Assembly (NCBI GenBank): GCA_963556695.1
Contig: CAUWAG010000013.1
Coordinates: 62,001-126,000 of the forward strand
DNA from: Anthostomella pinea
Taxonomy: Eukaryota > Ascomycota > Sordariomycetes > Xylariales > Xylariaceae
DNA length: 64,000 bases
Reading direction: 5' to 3'
The notes under the pieces: generated by a model
Told to the model about the DNA's origin: nothing
The model's database searches: none
Seen by the model: the letters and a program-made list of their open reading frames with translations, nothing else
Made by a program: the position numbers and the translations under genes
Shown: piece by piece, positions 52,076 to 62,619 of the stretch
Layout: each line of letters begins with the position of its first letter
How positions within the stretch are numbered: the first letter of the stretch is position 1

Positions 52076-53998
52076 ATGACTACGGACGACACGGGCAGAG
52101 AATGGGCACTCGAGGTGTTGCGCCATAGCCTCCGAATCTCCCGTTTACCCGACGAGTTCTCGACATCTTCCGACCACCCGATACGACTCGACCCCGAGCG
52201 GCTCCAGTACATCCGAGAGCTCATCGCCTACATTCTCGACGGCCGTACCATCGCAGCGAGTTATAATCTGGTCCTGCTGGCAGTTCTCGGCCTCTTCGTC
52301 GTTCATCATATATATCAGAGTGCGAAAGACAGGTCGAGATGGATGGCGATTGAGAGAACGGGGACGGACCGTGACGAGGAGGCGCGGAAGCTAGCGCATG
52401 GTGGACAGGACGGGACCGACTCTTCCTCTAGCAGCAGCAGCACGCTGGAGGGCGATTCGACATCCCAGGACAGTGCCAAACCAATAGATCGCGATCTTGA
52501 GCGGCAGCCTCTGCTCGGAGATCGAACGCGCGGAGGAGCTTCAAGCAGCCCAAGGACCAGCCGGCTAGACATCCCGAGGTCCTGGCTGATGTATCAGCCC
52601 CCGCCAATCCCTGTGGTGAACCGCACGCTGCCCTCAAACGGGACCTCCCTCTTCATCGTCTTCTTCCTGGGCCTGAACATCTTCTTCAACTTCTACAAGT
52701 CGCCGCTCGAGCCGCCGCGGTTCGCCTTCGCCTTCATCGACCGGGCCGGCGTTGTCTTCGTCGTCAACCTGCCCCTGCTCCAACTCCTAGCGGCCAAGAA
52801 CCAGCCGCTTAAGCTGCTGACGGGCCGCTCCTATGAGGCCCTCAACATCTACCACCGCCGCATCGGCGAGCTGATGTGCCTCGAGGCGCTCGTCCACGGC
52901 GTGGGGATGATCGCGTGGAGGCTGTGGATCTCGCCCGAGTGGTTGGTTGTGGACGACCTCTGGCACTACTTCACTCATCCCCTCATACTACTGGGTCTCG
53001 GCGCGTTTGTGTCGTACGAACTGCTGTACTTCACGTCGCTCGGCAGCTTTCGCGAGAGGTGGTACGAGGTGTTCCTGGCGTCGCACGTAATCCTGCAGAT
53101 CGCCGGGCTGGCATTTCTCTGGTTTCACTTCCACACCACCCGGCCGTACGTGTATGCTTCGCTGGCCATATTCTTTGTTGATAGGCTTGTCTGGAGGTTG
53201 GGGATCAAGTCGACGACTGCTAAAGCTGACCTCACTATCCTGGAAGATGGCGAGACGGTGCTTCTCTCGGCTGATTGGACCATCCCGCATCCCCAGCAGC
53301 CGACCGTCCTCGGGGTATTCCAACGGGGGATTTCACATGGTTGGCACCCAGCAGACCATGTCTTCGTCTCAATACCGAGTCTTGGTGGGAGTCATAGGCT
53401 GCAAGCACACCCCTTCACCATAGCTTCTGCGGCACCCGAAACCTCATCCGCGGGTTCGCGCAGCCATGCATGGCTCAGTCTTCTGATCCGAGTGCACTCC
53501 GGATTCTCTTCCGATCTCCTGAGACATGCACAGTTGAACTCGACGGTCGACGTCAGATTCGACGGGCCATACGGCTCGCAAGACCCGCTCAACATGCTCC
53601 GGGCCAGCGAGAATGCCGTCCTCATCGCCGGCGGATCAGGCATCGCAGTCGTTCTTCCCCTGGCCTGGGCTCTGGCCCGGAAGTACAGGGGCCGGAGACA
53701 GGTCCATCTTCTATGGATCATCCACTCTCGAACCCAGCGGTCTTGGATCCTCCCGCAAGAAAGGCTGGGCGAGCTATGTGAGGCCGGTGTCCGCGTTACT
53801 ATACCGGAGCCCACGATCGAGGCAGGTAGACCCGACATCTTCGCTTATGTTGCCGATTTGACAGCAACTGCACATGGCGAGATCGGGGTGGTAGTGTCCG
53901 GCCCTGACGGCCTGAATCGCTCTGCTCGAAATGCGTGTGCTAGGGCGGTAAGATCTGGGGCCGGCATGAACTTGCGGGTAGAGAAGTTTGGTTGGTGA
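52076..53998 (+). CDS. ferric reductase-like transmembrane protein (FRE/NOX superfamily)
   Basis: A 640-residue membrane flavocytochrome that would pass electrons from cytosolic NADPH through FAD and two hemes to an outer acceptor such as Fe(III) or Cu(II). It starts MTTDDTGREWALEVLRHSLR at 52076 (the preceding in-frame codon is GTG). An acidic Ser-rich linker lies at about residues 95-160. Heme-ligand His pairs with family spacing occur in NIYHRRIGELMCLEALVHG and in ASHVILQIAGLAFLWFHFH. The FAD site is HPFTIAS and the NADPH site is VLIAGGSGIAVVLPL. The C-terminus ends LRVEKFGW. All catalytic elements are present. It lies tail-to-tail with a Dal5-like permease 200 bp away. Metal reduction is favoured over a superoxide-producing NOX role, but not proven. 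Confidence 0.88.
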   Translation: MTTDDTGREWALEVLRHSLRISRLPDEFSTSSDHPIRLDPERLQYIRELIAYILDGRTIAASYNLVLLAVLGLFVVHHIYQSAKDRSRWMAIERTGTDRDEEARKLAHGGQDGTDSSSSSSSTLEGDSTSQDSAKPIDRDLERQPLLGDRTRGGASSSPRTSRLDIPRSWLMYQPPPIPVVNRTLPSNGTSLFIVFFLGLNIFFNFYKSPLEPPRFAFAFIDRAGVVFVVNLPLLQLLAAKNQPLKLLTGRSYEALNIYHRRIGELMCLEALVHGVGMIAWRLWISPEWLVVDDLWHYFTHPLILLGLGAFVSYELLYFTSLGSFRERWYEVFLASHVILQIAGLAFLWFHFHTTRPYVYASLAIFFVDRLVWRLGIKSTTAKADLTILEDGETVLLSADWTIPHPQQPTVLGVFQRGISHGWHPADHVFVSIPSLGGSHRLQAHPFTIASAAPETSSAGSRSHAWLSLLIRVHSGFSSDLLRHAQLNSTVDVRFDGPYGSQDPLNMLRASENAVLIAGGSGIAVVLPLAWALARKYRGRRQVHLLWIIHSRTQRSWILPQERLGELCEAGVRVTIPEPTIEAGRPDIFAYVADLTATAHGEIGVVVSGPDGLNRSARNACARAVRSGAGMNLRVEKFGW

Positions 53999-54196
53999 GA
54001 TGACATCGGATATGAAATTTAGCGACGAGTGACATGACGGCATGGCGTGGAATGTGACTGGCTTTTGCATACATCGGCGTTCGTCATTCTGTCAGTTGTG
54101 GAATCATAACGTCGTGAGCGACGAACACGCGATGGTTGGGAATTAGGACACATATATATATACTTGAGACTTATTTCATACCAGCTCATATCTATA

Positions 54197-55726
54197 CTAA
54201 TAGGTGTATCTGAAACCCGCGATGCCCTCGAGCACTATCCCGCCCCTCGCCGCCCGTCTATTTGCTATACGGAAGTACACAGAGAAGAGAGCCACGATAC
54301 CGATGATCAGTATGTGAGACCCGATCGAAACCCACACGGCCGTCATGTACCGCGGCGCCTCCTGCGACCTGACGATGAAGCTGCCAGCAATGCCACCAGC
54401 ACCATTCATCGCCGTAACAGCGGCAGCCGTGAACGCGCGCTTCCACTGGCCGGCGATGTTGTTCGCCTGGTACGTACTCAGCGCCGCCCAGTTGCTCACG
54501 TAGGCGCCGGTCGCCAGGTACGTCCCGATGTAGCGCACCGTGACCTGTTTGGTGAATCCAAGCATGCAGAAGCCGACGATGAGACAGAGGCAGTTGAACA
54601 CGATGACGGGGCCCCGCAGTCGGTACTTGTCCGCGACGTAGGACGAGAAGAGTACTGGTATGACGGCGTAGTAGTACGGCGGCGCCGACAGCAGGATCGA
54701 CTCGTTCTCGCTGAACCCCATGCCGTTCTGCAGGATGATGGGCAGGAAATAGGACAGCGACGTCGACACCAGGTTCAGCAGGAAGAACATCGTCGCGAAC
54801 CCGTAGACCTTGGGATCCCCAGCGTGCACGAAGACCTTCCCCCAGGCGAAGGGCTCGGGCTCGACGTCTTTGCGGTCGGCGTTGATCCGCGCCACGGCCA
54901 ATTTTTGTTCTTCCGCGGTGAGGAACCAGAACGACCGGTGCGCCAGCTCGGGAAAGTCGACGATCCAGAAGTAGGTCTGTAGTCCGATGACCATGGCGAT
55001 GAGGCCCTGCACCAGGAACATGTAGCGCCACCCCGAAATGCCGCCGCGGCCGTCGAGCTGGTTGAGCCCAAAGTTGACGATGCCGCCCGTTGCGAGGATG
55101 ACGACCTCGCCCGTCTGCAGGTACGCGAAGCGCGTCTGCTGCTCGCGGCGCGGGTACCACGTCGAGATCAGGTACGTGAGGCCCGGATAAATACCGCTCA
55201 TGGCCGCGCCCAGCAGGACGCGCAGCGCGATCATCTGCCGCCAGGTGCGGATGAAGGCCGTGCACATGGTGATCAGCCCAAACGCAAAAGTGATGAGCGC
55301 GAACCACGGGCGTGGGCCGAACCGCCGAACTGCTAGTGTTGATGGTAGTTGGAAGGCGATGCTGGCGATGGTGAAGATGAAGATGGCGATGCTGAAGCGG
55401 TTGCCCGTCAGGTCGAGGTCCGCCGGCATCGATGTTACTGACGCTGAGCTGATGACGCCTGAGTCGAGCAGGTTCAGCGAGCATAGGATGCCGGCGATGG
55501 TGCAGAGGCGCAGGTCGACCTTGCCTCGTAGGCGTCGCTCCAGCGCGCTGTCGACCTCGGGGATTTCACCCTCGTCGTCGCCATGGTCGTTTGCGTCGGC
55601 GTTGTCATCGTACTCATCAGTGGCGATGCGCTTAGTAACCGCGTCTGCACTGGAAGTCTTTGCCGATGACTTTGCCGACGACTCGGGCGGCGGAGCGTGC
55701 GGCATCGATACTGACGATGAGGCCAT
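54197..55726 (-). CDS. MFS permease, Dal5-like anion:cation symporter family (second copy type)
   Basis: A single-exon 509-residue transporter starting MASSSVSMPHAPPPESSAKS at 55726; the frame is open upstream, but this Met fits the family. A long acidic, Ser-rich N-terminus precedes LERRLRGKVDLRLCTIAGIL and the first-helix region LNLLDSGVISSASVTSMPAD. Later landmarks are SGIYPGLTYLISTWYPRREQ and SGWRYMFLVQGLIAMVIGLQ, with twelve predicted membrane segments overall. It differs from the intron-rich permease at 4142 in gene structure and sequence, so the two are not recent duplicates. The cargo is probably a small organic anion or vitamin, perhaps nicotinate- or pantothenate-like, but no residue decides it. 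It converges with the ferric reductase gene. No defects are seen. Confidence 0.87.
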   Translation of the reverse strand: MASSSVSMPHAPPPESSAKSSAKTSSADAVTKRIATDEYDDNADANDHGDDEGEIPEVDSALERRLRGKVDLRLCTIAGILCSLNLLDSGVISSASVTSMPADLDLTGNRFSIAIFIFTIASIAFQLPSTLAVRRFGPRPWFALITFAFGLITMCTAFIRTWRQMIALRVLLGAAMSGIYPGLTYLISTWYPRREQQTRFAYLQTGEVVILATGGIVNFGLNQLDGRGGISGWRYMFLVQGLIAMVIGLQTYFWIVDFPELAHRSFWFLTAEEQKLAVARINADRKDVEPEPFAWGKVFVHAGDPKVYGFATMFFLLNLVSTSLSYFLPIILQNGMGFSENESILLSAPPYYYAVIPVLFSSYVADKYRLRGPVIVFNCLCLIVGFCMLGFTKQVTVRYIGTYLATGAYVSNWAALSTYQANNIAGQWKRAFTAAAVTAMNGAGGIAGSFIVRSQEAPRYMTAVWVSIGSHILIIGIVALFSVYFRIANRRAARGGIVLEGIAGFRYTY

Positions 55727-56441
55727 CGCGAATCTGAAGCCTTTGATGGCGGGGGGGGGGGAATGGCGGGGAGAAGGAATGGTGACGAGGGCCGATCCTA
55801 TTAAATCTCTCGTTCGAAGCCTCGTTAAGGTTCTTATCTTCCCCTGGCAGAGGCTATCAAGGTTATATTGTCGCATTGTGCCTGCCCGGTCTCGGTATAT
55901 CTCCATCTGCAGGTCCGGCGCTAGAGGGCCGAAGGGCCCCGGGGGCGTCGAATCGGCGCAGACCGCTATTGTCGTATTACCAACCCGCAACGTAAGCGAA
56001 GCATCTAGAACGCGCCGCGACCGAGAGATAATATAAGCAGCACTCAGGACGGGGCTATAGCCTTTCTACAAGTGGAAGGTGAACGTCAGACATTGGTGGT
56101 GGGCTTGCATCTGGTACAACGTTGAAACTGCCATGTACTTGGCAAGTGGTTGAATAAATAATATGCAGAAGGATACCCAAAGTATTGGTTGCCTGCTAAG
56201 GGGCAACGGAATATGAAGGGCTGACTAGCAGTTGACCAGAAGAATTATAGTTACATCAGCAGCAAGCAAAGACCTAGACTCCGATCCCGCTACCGGACAG
56301 TCAACGTGCCTCAGAATGCATTAATACACAAACCCCAAAATTATCTCTCATGCAGGAATCATAGCTGACCAAGTGTGTGTAGCTTCTCCCTATCGCAGGG
56401 ACATGTTGAATAATGCAAAACCAACTCCGTCTTTACAAGCT
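55727..56441. other. intergenic region with poly-G run
   Basis: Upstream of the permease and downstream of the composite secreted-protein gene. A run of about eleven G lies at 55750-55761. Otherwise nothing is recognised. Confidence 0.5.
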
Positions 56442-58002
56442 CTACGAAATCCGCGGCAATCGTGCTGTAGCCGACATATCATCAGCGTTCAGTCTATCGA
56501 CGCCGAGCGCAGATAACTGCTCCCAAATATAATCACCCGGCAGATCCCCTATTGTGTTATAGTCAGCGTCGGTCATGGGAACGGGCAGTACTTAACAAGG
56601 CAGCACTCACAATATCGGACCTTTAGGCCCTTGTCGTGTGCCGCCTTAACTTGGGCCTCTATCTTGCCGGTCTGGTCTCCTGACAGCCTCTGGTTCTCAA
56701 CATCCCCGCGGGCGGCTTTTCCGAACTGCGCTGATGCCCAGTATGAATTCAGAGTGTTGTAGTCTTCCTTGTCGAGATCGGTGAGCTTGGCGTCGTAGAA
56801 GACGTCCTTGCCTGGGATTCCATCGAACTTGCTGATTCGGTCAAAGGGTGCGTCTCCACTAGCCACCACGGTGACTTGCTTTTCCTGGAACTTCCCGTCG
56901 ACGACTTTGCTGAGGTAGTCGGCCTGGCGGAGAGGGTCTAGAGCTTTGACGACGGCGTCCAGCGTCTCGTCGTCCTTGCTCTTGAAGTCCACCAGAAGCG
57001 AGAACCCTTGGGTGGTGTTGGCTTTGTAGACGGAACCGCCGTTGTGGTCTAGGATCGCTTTCAGTGGTTCGACGTACTGTTTCCCCAAGGTACGGCCTAC
57101 CGCTGGCTCTTTATGTCCGATGGACACGTCCCCGTCGACAAGCCAGACATCTGCCTCGATACTAACACATCCCGCACTGAGAGCCTGAAAGACCGGGATC
57201 TGTTGATTTGTATAGTCGTTATGGCTGTGAACTGCGACCGGTAAAACGTCGTCCAGAGAATCAAAAGGCCACGGGTCGAGTTCAGGTCCGCCGCCGAGGT
57301 TGACTGTTTGTGTGGAGAGGGCCCCTTCGGTGAATGCTTTGTTCAGAGCGTCCTGAGTTGGAGGAATTATGTTTGCGAGGGCGTGATAGGAAACCTCATT
57401 GTCTCCAACCTGATAGGTTCCGCCCTTGGTGTCTTTGTTCGTGTCCCCGTAGCATTTGCCTTCAGAGGACAAGGTTTTCAGATAATTCTTGCATTTTGTT
57501 GCTGGTGACAATGAGTACTTGGCCCTTTCCGGGAGGTGGGATGAACCGACAGTCAACTTTGTGATCCGAGCTCTTCTGGTTGTGGATTTCAACTAGAATG
57601 ACAGTCAGATAACGCTGCGTTCGAAGCAAGTGGGCTGCGAACAATATACGAAGCCAAGAAGACCGTAAGTCGATGGATCTTTCCCTCCGCTCAGGAAAGT
57701 TTCAGTAGCCATAGACAGATACCCGTCCTCCTTAACAGTCGCACCGTCGACATCGGAGCTGGAGCAGAACCGGTCAACAGCGGAGTTGAACCCGGACCGG
57801 TGATCAGTACCATCCCCGATGGTCACATCATTTACAGCCATCCAGGTTTCCCCACAAGTCGAGATCCCATCTGTCGTTGCAACTGCAGAGTCAGCCACGA
57901 GTATGGTAGTCTATAAGGACATCAGCAACTAGCCCTGCGAATAATGATAGAGGGCGATCTTACAGAAGCGGCCGCAAAAGACCAAGATCGTATGCTGCCC
58001 AT
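56442..58002 (-). CDS. composite secreted protein with C-terminal AIM6-like PLC-type phosphodiesterase domain
   Basis: Five exons. The start is MGSIRSWSFAAAS at 58002, or an upstream in-frame MHTVVT that makes a better signal peptide. The N-terminal part (about residues 15-160) has VADSAVATTDGISTCGETW, DRFCSSSDVDG and, after introns, CKNYLKTLSSEGKCYGDTNK and TKGGTYQVGDNEVSYHALAN. This is a Cys-bearing domain seen at the start of several secreted fungal proteins. The C-terminal part matches the AIM6/GDPD-like TIM barrel: VAVHSHNDYTNQQIPVFQAL, VSIEADVWLVDGDVSIGHKE and GFSLLVDFKSKDD. A last exon reads WDLPGDYIWEQLSALGVDRL and ends at 56442. All introns have normal borders. The combination suggests an extracellular phosphodiester-cleaving enzyme with an added domain; substrate unknown. 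Confidence 0.75.
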
Positions 58003-59580
58003 GGTTACTACAGTGTGCATGAGAAACAATAGACCAGGATGGTCGACAAGTCGCTTTCTGAATGAAAGCAGGGTCCTGATAGATGCGCGAGCCAACAAAG
58101 GGCCTTGAGGGGGATCAAAGGCCACGCTAAGATCAAAGGCCCAGTATTATATCCTCTCTTTCGGCGCCCTACCCGTTCTCATGACAGACGGAACTCCCAA
58201 AGGAAGTCAGCCACCCGCTGTGCCTGATGTTGAAATCTTGGCAGATTCTAGGTCGGGTGGTTGTGACAGATCCATCCCGAGACCTGATTCCTACACGGCA
58301 GACAGTCGGGTGAAGAACACAGCCCATCCATTTCCCAGGTACGAGAAACTTCTCCGAGTCCCCAGCAGCTTATAAGGGTTGGGTCCCTCAGGGTCTCTCG
58401 CGCTTCCTACGGGAATCAGCGCTGACGTCTGGATGTTTCCAGTTATGGAGATTGGGAGCCTACTGGGAGGAACTTCCTACGTTAGCGTACAATCCTGTAT
58501 CCTTATGGTGGGATTCCGGTCGAATCCCATGAGATTTCGCCCTGTTACTATTATAGACACAGGAACAGATCCCAAGCGTAAGGGGATGCAACCCCACGTC
58601 AAGCCCCCACCACACGTGGCCAGGATAGGAAAAACACCCAAAGCAGCGGCCACTGGCGCGTGATGATTTGTCGCCTACGGTATGAGACAGGACTCTCGCG
58701 AATCATAGGCACCGCCAAAGCCACGGGCGTGGAGGGGTTAAAGTACTGGTCAGCGCAGTGACCTCTCATGATCCGGGCATCGCTGCAAGCCAACAACCGA
58801 AGCGGTATGCGCTCTCTATACATGTGTCGTGTATGCCACGTCTGATACAGTATTCGGTCCTGTGGTAGCGGCAGATGTCGTGCAGCTAGGTACATCTAAA
58901 TTTAGTAACCGGGAGGATTCCACAGGAAAGTGCCTAGACCATGGGACCCTGCGTCTAGAGGTCGGAGTAATAAATGCAGCCGCATATCCGAGGAGCGCAT
59001 TGCATCATGCATGACTCCTGCTGGTTCGATCATCGGTAGATGGGCCGTCAAAAACGTGATGTCATGGTCAACTGCGACCCTGATGGACTACATTGCAGTC
59101 ACCATGTCAAAAATAGTTCCCGCTCTGAAGTACTTGAAGCTGCCATAAGCGGCGCAGGCGGCGATGGCCGAGATTTGCCACCTTGCAGCACTTCCTGAAG
59201 GAGCAGATCGCATCATCGCCTCGGTTTTATCCCCCTGTCAACCTCGTCCGCGCCGCTTTCGGTCGATATCTGTCAAGTATGTGTGCCCCTGACGAAATCA
59301 GTAAGGAAGTGCGAGGGAAGTACGGGCCAAGTATCAAGATGCCCTGAGAAGGGTTATCTTCTGTGGATATCGAATCTAGATCATCGATACTTAAACTGCA
59401 TGCATATAACTCATGTCCGATGGAATCCACCTCCTTGGTTTTGCCAACCTCAATCACCTATCCTATCGACACAGTGGCAGCCTACGCCTACCGTACCATC
59501 ACGCACTATCATCCAACTACGAGAACGTCTAGACCAAACAAGACAACGGCACTGTCGTTTACTCCCAAACAACGACGAAC
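58003..59580. other. 1.6-kb intergenic region
   Basis: ORFs of 60-140 codons on both strands show no domain or signal peptide. Promoters for the composite protein (-) and the small secreted protein (+) must be inside. Nothing else is recognised. Confidence 0.45.
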
Positions 59581-60045
59581 ATGAGGTTCTCAAAATGGGC
59601 AACACTTGCCTTTGCTTTGGCTTCCCCCGCTTACGCCTGGGAATGGAAGGCATACGGCAGCTCGGACTGCACAGGAAAATCAATGTGGGACGAAAAAGGG
59701 GACTACGCTAAAGCATGGCAGCGTGTCACTGACGGGCCCGTACCGAAGAGCATAAAGGTTACAGGCACAGATAAACACGTCTTCGAAGCTGTGGACGCCT
59801 GGAGTGAGCCCCATGATGAAGAAGGGCGTCTTAGGGTGAACTTGCATGTTTCCTCTCTGCGGACGACCGAGGGGAAATGTGAAGTATGGCGGGAATGGTG
59901 GAAACTCTGGCGGATTCCCAGGGTACGACAAATGTATGTCTCTGTGGGAGAAGACGCCAAAAGCGAAAAGGATGAATTGATACCTACAAGTGTGGCCCAA
60001 TACATACCCTACGAAGTTGTTGGAGATAAAGGCCCGTCCATTTAA
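59581..60045 (+). CDS. small secreted protein, hypothetical
   Basis: A 154-residue single-exon protein with a classic signal (MRFSKWATLAFALASPAYA). A Trp-rich mature part begins WEWKAYGSSDCTGKSMWDEK and contains only two Cys (DC and KCEVW), perhaps one disulfide. The C-terminal half is charged, ending EVVGDKGPSI. No known domain is recognised. Size, signal and composition match small secreted fungal proteins of unknown role. No membrane or GPI signal is seen. Confidence 0.65.
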   Translation: MRFSKWATLAFALASPAYAWEWKAYGSSDCTGKSMWDEKGDYAKAWQRVTDGPVPKSIKVTGTDKHVFEAVDAWSEPHDEEGRLRVNLHVSSLRTTEGKCEVWREWWKLWRIPRVRQMYVSVGEDAKSEKDELIPTSVAQYIPYEVVGDKGPSI

Positions 60046-60201
60046 TATAAGTAATTCACAACACGTTTCGTCTTGATAAACATTCATTGTTATTGTGGGG
60101 TAGTTTAGGTGGATATTTGCAGGTACAATGGGCAGATAGGGTGTTGCGCAGGGGGTGGTAGGGGGCGATGTTCATGCTAAAGAAATATCTCTAGGTACAT
60201 C

Positions 60202-61994
60202 ATGGTTCTCCAACAACCAGCGAAGAATATGGATGCAGTCCCAATCAACGCCATTAGGATCTTGGACCCCCTCCCCGGCAAGGATGGCTCTCTGATCCAG
60301 TGCGATATTCGCGTTGCTGCGCTTGCAGACAGTCCAAGCTATGAACCACTTTCGTACGTCTGGGGCGATCAGGCAGATCTCGCCGCGATCCAGGTTGGCG
60401 GGTGTCGCCTGACTATCACGAAGACTCTCCATGCTGCGCTCTGCCAGGTACGACGGCGGAACAGACCAAGATCACTGTGGGTTGACCAGCTGTGCATCGA
60501 CCAAGACAACCTCGTGGAGAAGGCCGCGCAGATAAGGCTGATGCGAGCCATATACTCCGGCTGCACAAGCTGCATTCTTTGGATGGGCGAGCTTCGAGAT
60601 GATATCTCGCCCGAAGCCGCTGGCGACGCGGTCAGCTATCTCGAGTGGTTCGCGGCGGCATCAAATGCCTTCGACGCAAAACTTCTGCCAGCTCCACGGT
60701 TTATGAAGTCCCGGTGGCGATTCAAGGCCGCCATGATAGCATTGCGGTCTATCGGTACCACAGAGTGTGCATGGTGGTCACGTGTAAGGACTGTGCAAGA
60801 GGCAGTCCTTCCAAGTAACGCCGCCTGCTCTGGGGGCCGTTTTCGATCTCATGGGAGGCCCTGAGCGACGCGACGCGGACGTGGACATCGGATGTGCTGC
60901 TTGAACTACCGATCCCCGAAGAACAGATGGATTACGCCATTGATCCCGGCGACATCGGCAACCTCATGGCCCGGGTCATCTGGCTCAACGCGACCAAAGG
61001 AGAGTCGGACCCGGTGGGTGGCCTGGTCTCAAGTATGCTGAAATGGCGCGACCGCCGAGCGACCGAGCCGCATGACAACTTCTATGCACTGCTTGGCCTG
61101 CACCCTGCTGGGACCTTCCCGAGGAGCGAGACACTCAACTACAGGCTTCCAGCCGCCCAAGTATTCAGCCTCCTGACGATGGACCTCATCGACCTCGAGG
61201 GTCTTTTCCCACTGGCCGTTAGTCCTCGTCTGAGAGAAGATATGGCCACTCCTGGCATCCCCCGCTGGGCGCTCGATCTAGGTGGTGAAGCCAAGTACGA
61301 CACAAACCCTTGGCATCATTACTGGGGGTATCATTTCTACAACGCCAACGAGGGGCTGCCGCATGACGGGTTTGAACAAAAGGTCGAAGGCGCCTTGGAC
61401 CTTATGGACACCTTTGTGGATGTAGTCAAGTCGGTGGGGGAAGAGCACGTGCCGGAGGTCAAGAGTTGGGATGGCCCGGATGAAGTGCTCCAGCCATCAC
61501 TTCTGAAATGGTGGAAACTGTAAGAAGGAGAAACAGAGGGCGATGAATCGCAAACTGCGAGACCCTATCGCGGGGGGATGACGCGGCGCGATGCCTTCTG
61601 TAGACTCATGCTCGGCGATTTTTTGAGGGACAGCGAGAACTACCCAACAAGAGAGGCCGATGAGGACGACATGAACTCCGTTCACGATTTCATGGAGGAT
61701 GGCGAAGTGTACTGGACGCACGACACGATACGTGCCATGACTCAACACCAGAAATTCTTCATTACGGAGACTGACTTGATTGGACTTGGACACCGCGAAA
61801 CAAGTCCCGGAGATGAGATCTGGATCTTCAATCTGGGCCAGGTGCCGTTCAGTCTGAGAAGGCGGGGAGAAAACCTCGGGCCACTGCCAGGTTACGACTT
61901 CGTGGGTCGGTGTCATGTTGAAGGGATCATGCAAGGGGAGTTGTTCGAAGAGGGCGAGGTAGATCCCGTACAGCAGAGAATCAGGATATATTGA
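60202..61994 (+). pseudogene. decayed HET-domain (heterokaryon incompatibility) gene
   Basis: The N-terminal part starts MVLQQPAKNMDAVPINAIRI. It has the HET core YEPLSYVWGDQADLAAIQV, LWVDQLCIDQDNLVEKAAQI and WWSRVRTVQEAVLP. Near 60815-60835 the sense moves one frame over to LWGPFSISWEALSDATRTWT, so one base is missing or two are added. The new frame holds PHDNFYALLGLHPAG and runs to TAA at 61521-61523 after LLKWWKL. After that stop the same frame continues with sense typical of HET C-termini: MTRRDAFCRLMLGDFLRDSE, QKFFITETDLIGLGHRE and FVGRCHVEGIMQGELFEEGE, ending at 61994. One frameshift plus one nonsense codon indicate a pseudogene. HET genes trigger self/non-self cell death on fusion, and broken alleles are common. 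Confidence 0.8.
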
Positions 61995-62355
61995 CTGATT
62001 TCCTCGTAGGCCTGACGGGGTGCATTCTGCTTTTACTACAATACGCCGTGACCCCCAAATTGTCAGAAGGCCAACCATAAGGGGGGGGTAAAATGTATGT
62101 TGTTCTGCAGAGGGCTACAATACTAATCAGGCCTGGGGGCCATCTATATTTACATGAATGGTTCCTTTGTTCCCAGGATGTGCTTCCTGACACAAATCAC
62201 CTTGTGGATGCCGTAACTCATCCCCGTCATTTTCGACTTGATCCCTCAACCATGCTGCCCCCTCCTTCCTGGCTGGACCACATCCACCTTCCGTTAACAT
62301 CAAACGGACGAGTCGAGCATTGAGCGTGGGGGAAAGAAAGTGCAGCATCCGTGTC
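61995..62355. other. intergenic region
   Basis: Between the HET relic and the small secreted-protein gene on the minus strand. A run of G at 62081-62088 is the only notable pattern. Confidence 0.45.
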
Positions 62356-62619
62356 TTAGCGGGATGTCGTAGCGTTCATCAGAGGCGGGCTCAAGCCGTT
62401 GCAGCTGCCCTTGCCGTTGATGATCTGGCAGTAGTGCGGGCGGCGGCAGTCGGCCACCATTATGGGTCTGTGTCCTTGACATCGCATGTACGAGTGGGCC
62501 GTGTCGCAGACGTCGTAGGTTCCATGCTCTCGAGTGCACGCGCTGGCTGATGGGGCCGGGACAGGCTTTGCGGAGCCGAGGGCGGCGAGCGCGGTGAAGA
62601 GGAAGGCTTGCACGAGCAT
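62356..62619 (-). CDS. small secreted cysteine-rich protein
   Basis: An 87-residue protein starting MLVQAFLFTALAALGSAKPV at 62619; the upstream in-frame extension lacks a signal and is unlikely to be used. After the signal and a short Pro/Ala/Ser stretch, six Cys occur within about 45 residues (CTREHGTYDVC, MRC, DC, HYC, SC), a pattern able to form three disulfides. It resembles candidate effectors or antimicrobial-type peptides of ascomycetes, but no named family is recognised. Intact single exon. Confidence 0.7.
   Translation of the reverse strand: MLVQAFLFTALAALGSAKPVPAPSASACTREHGTYDVCDTAHSYMRCQGHRPIMVADCRRPHYCQIINGKGSCNGLSPPLMNATTSR

Noticed and set aside
54258..55484. 408-codon minus-strand ORF
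   Set aside because: It is the out-of-frame shadow of the Dal5-like permease in GC-rich sequence; its translation has no membrane helices or family match.
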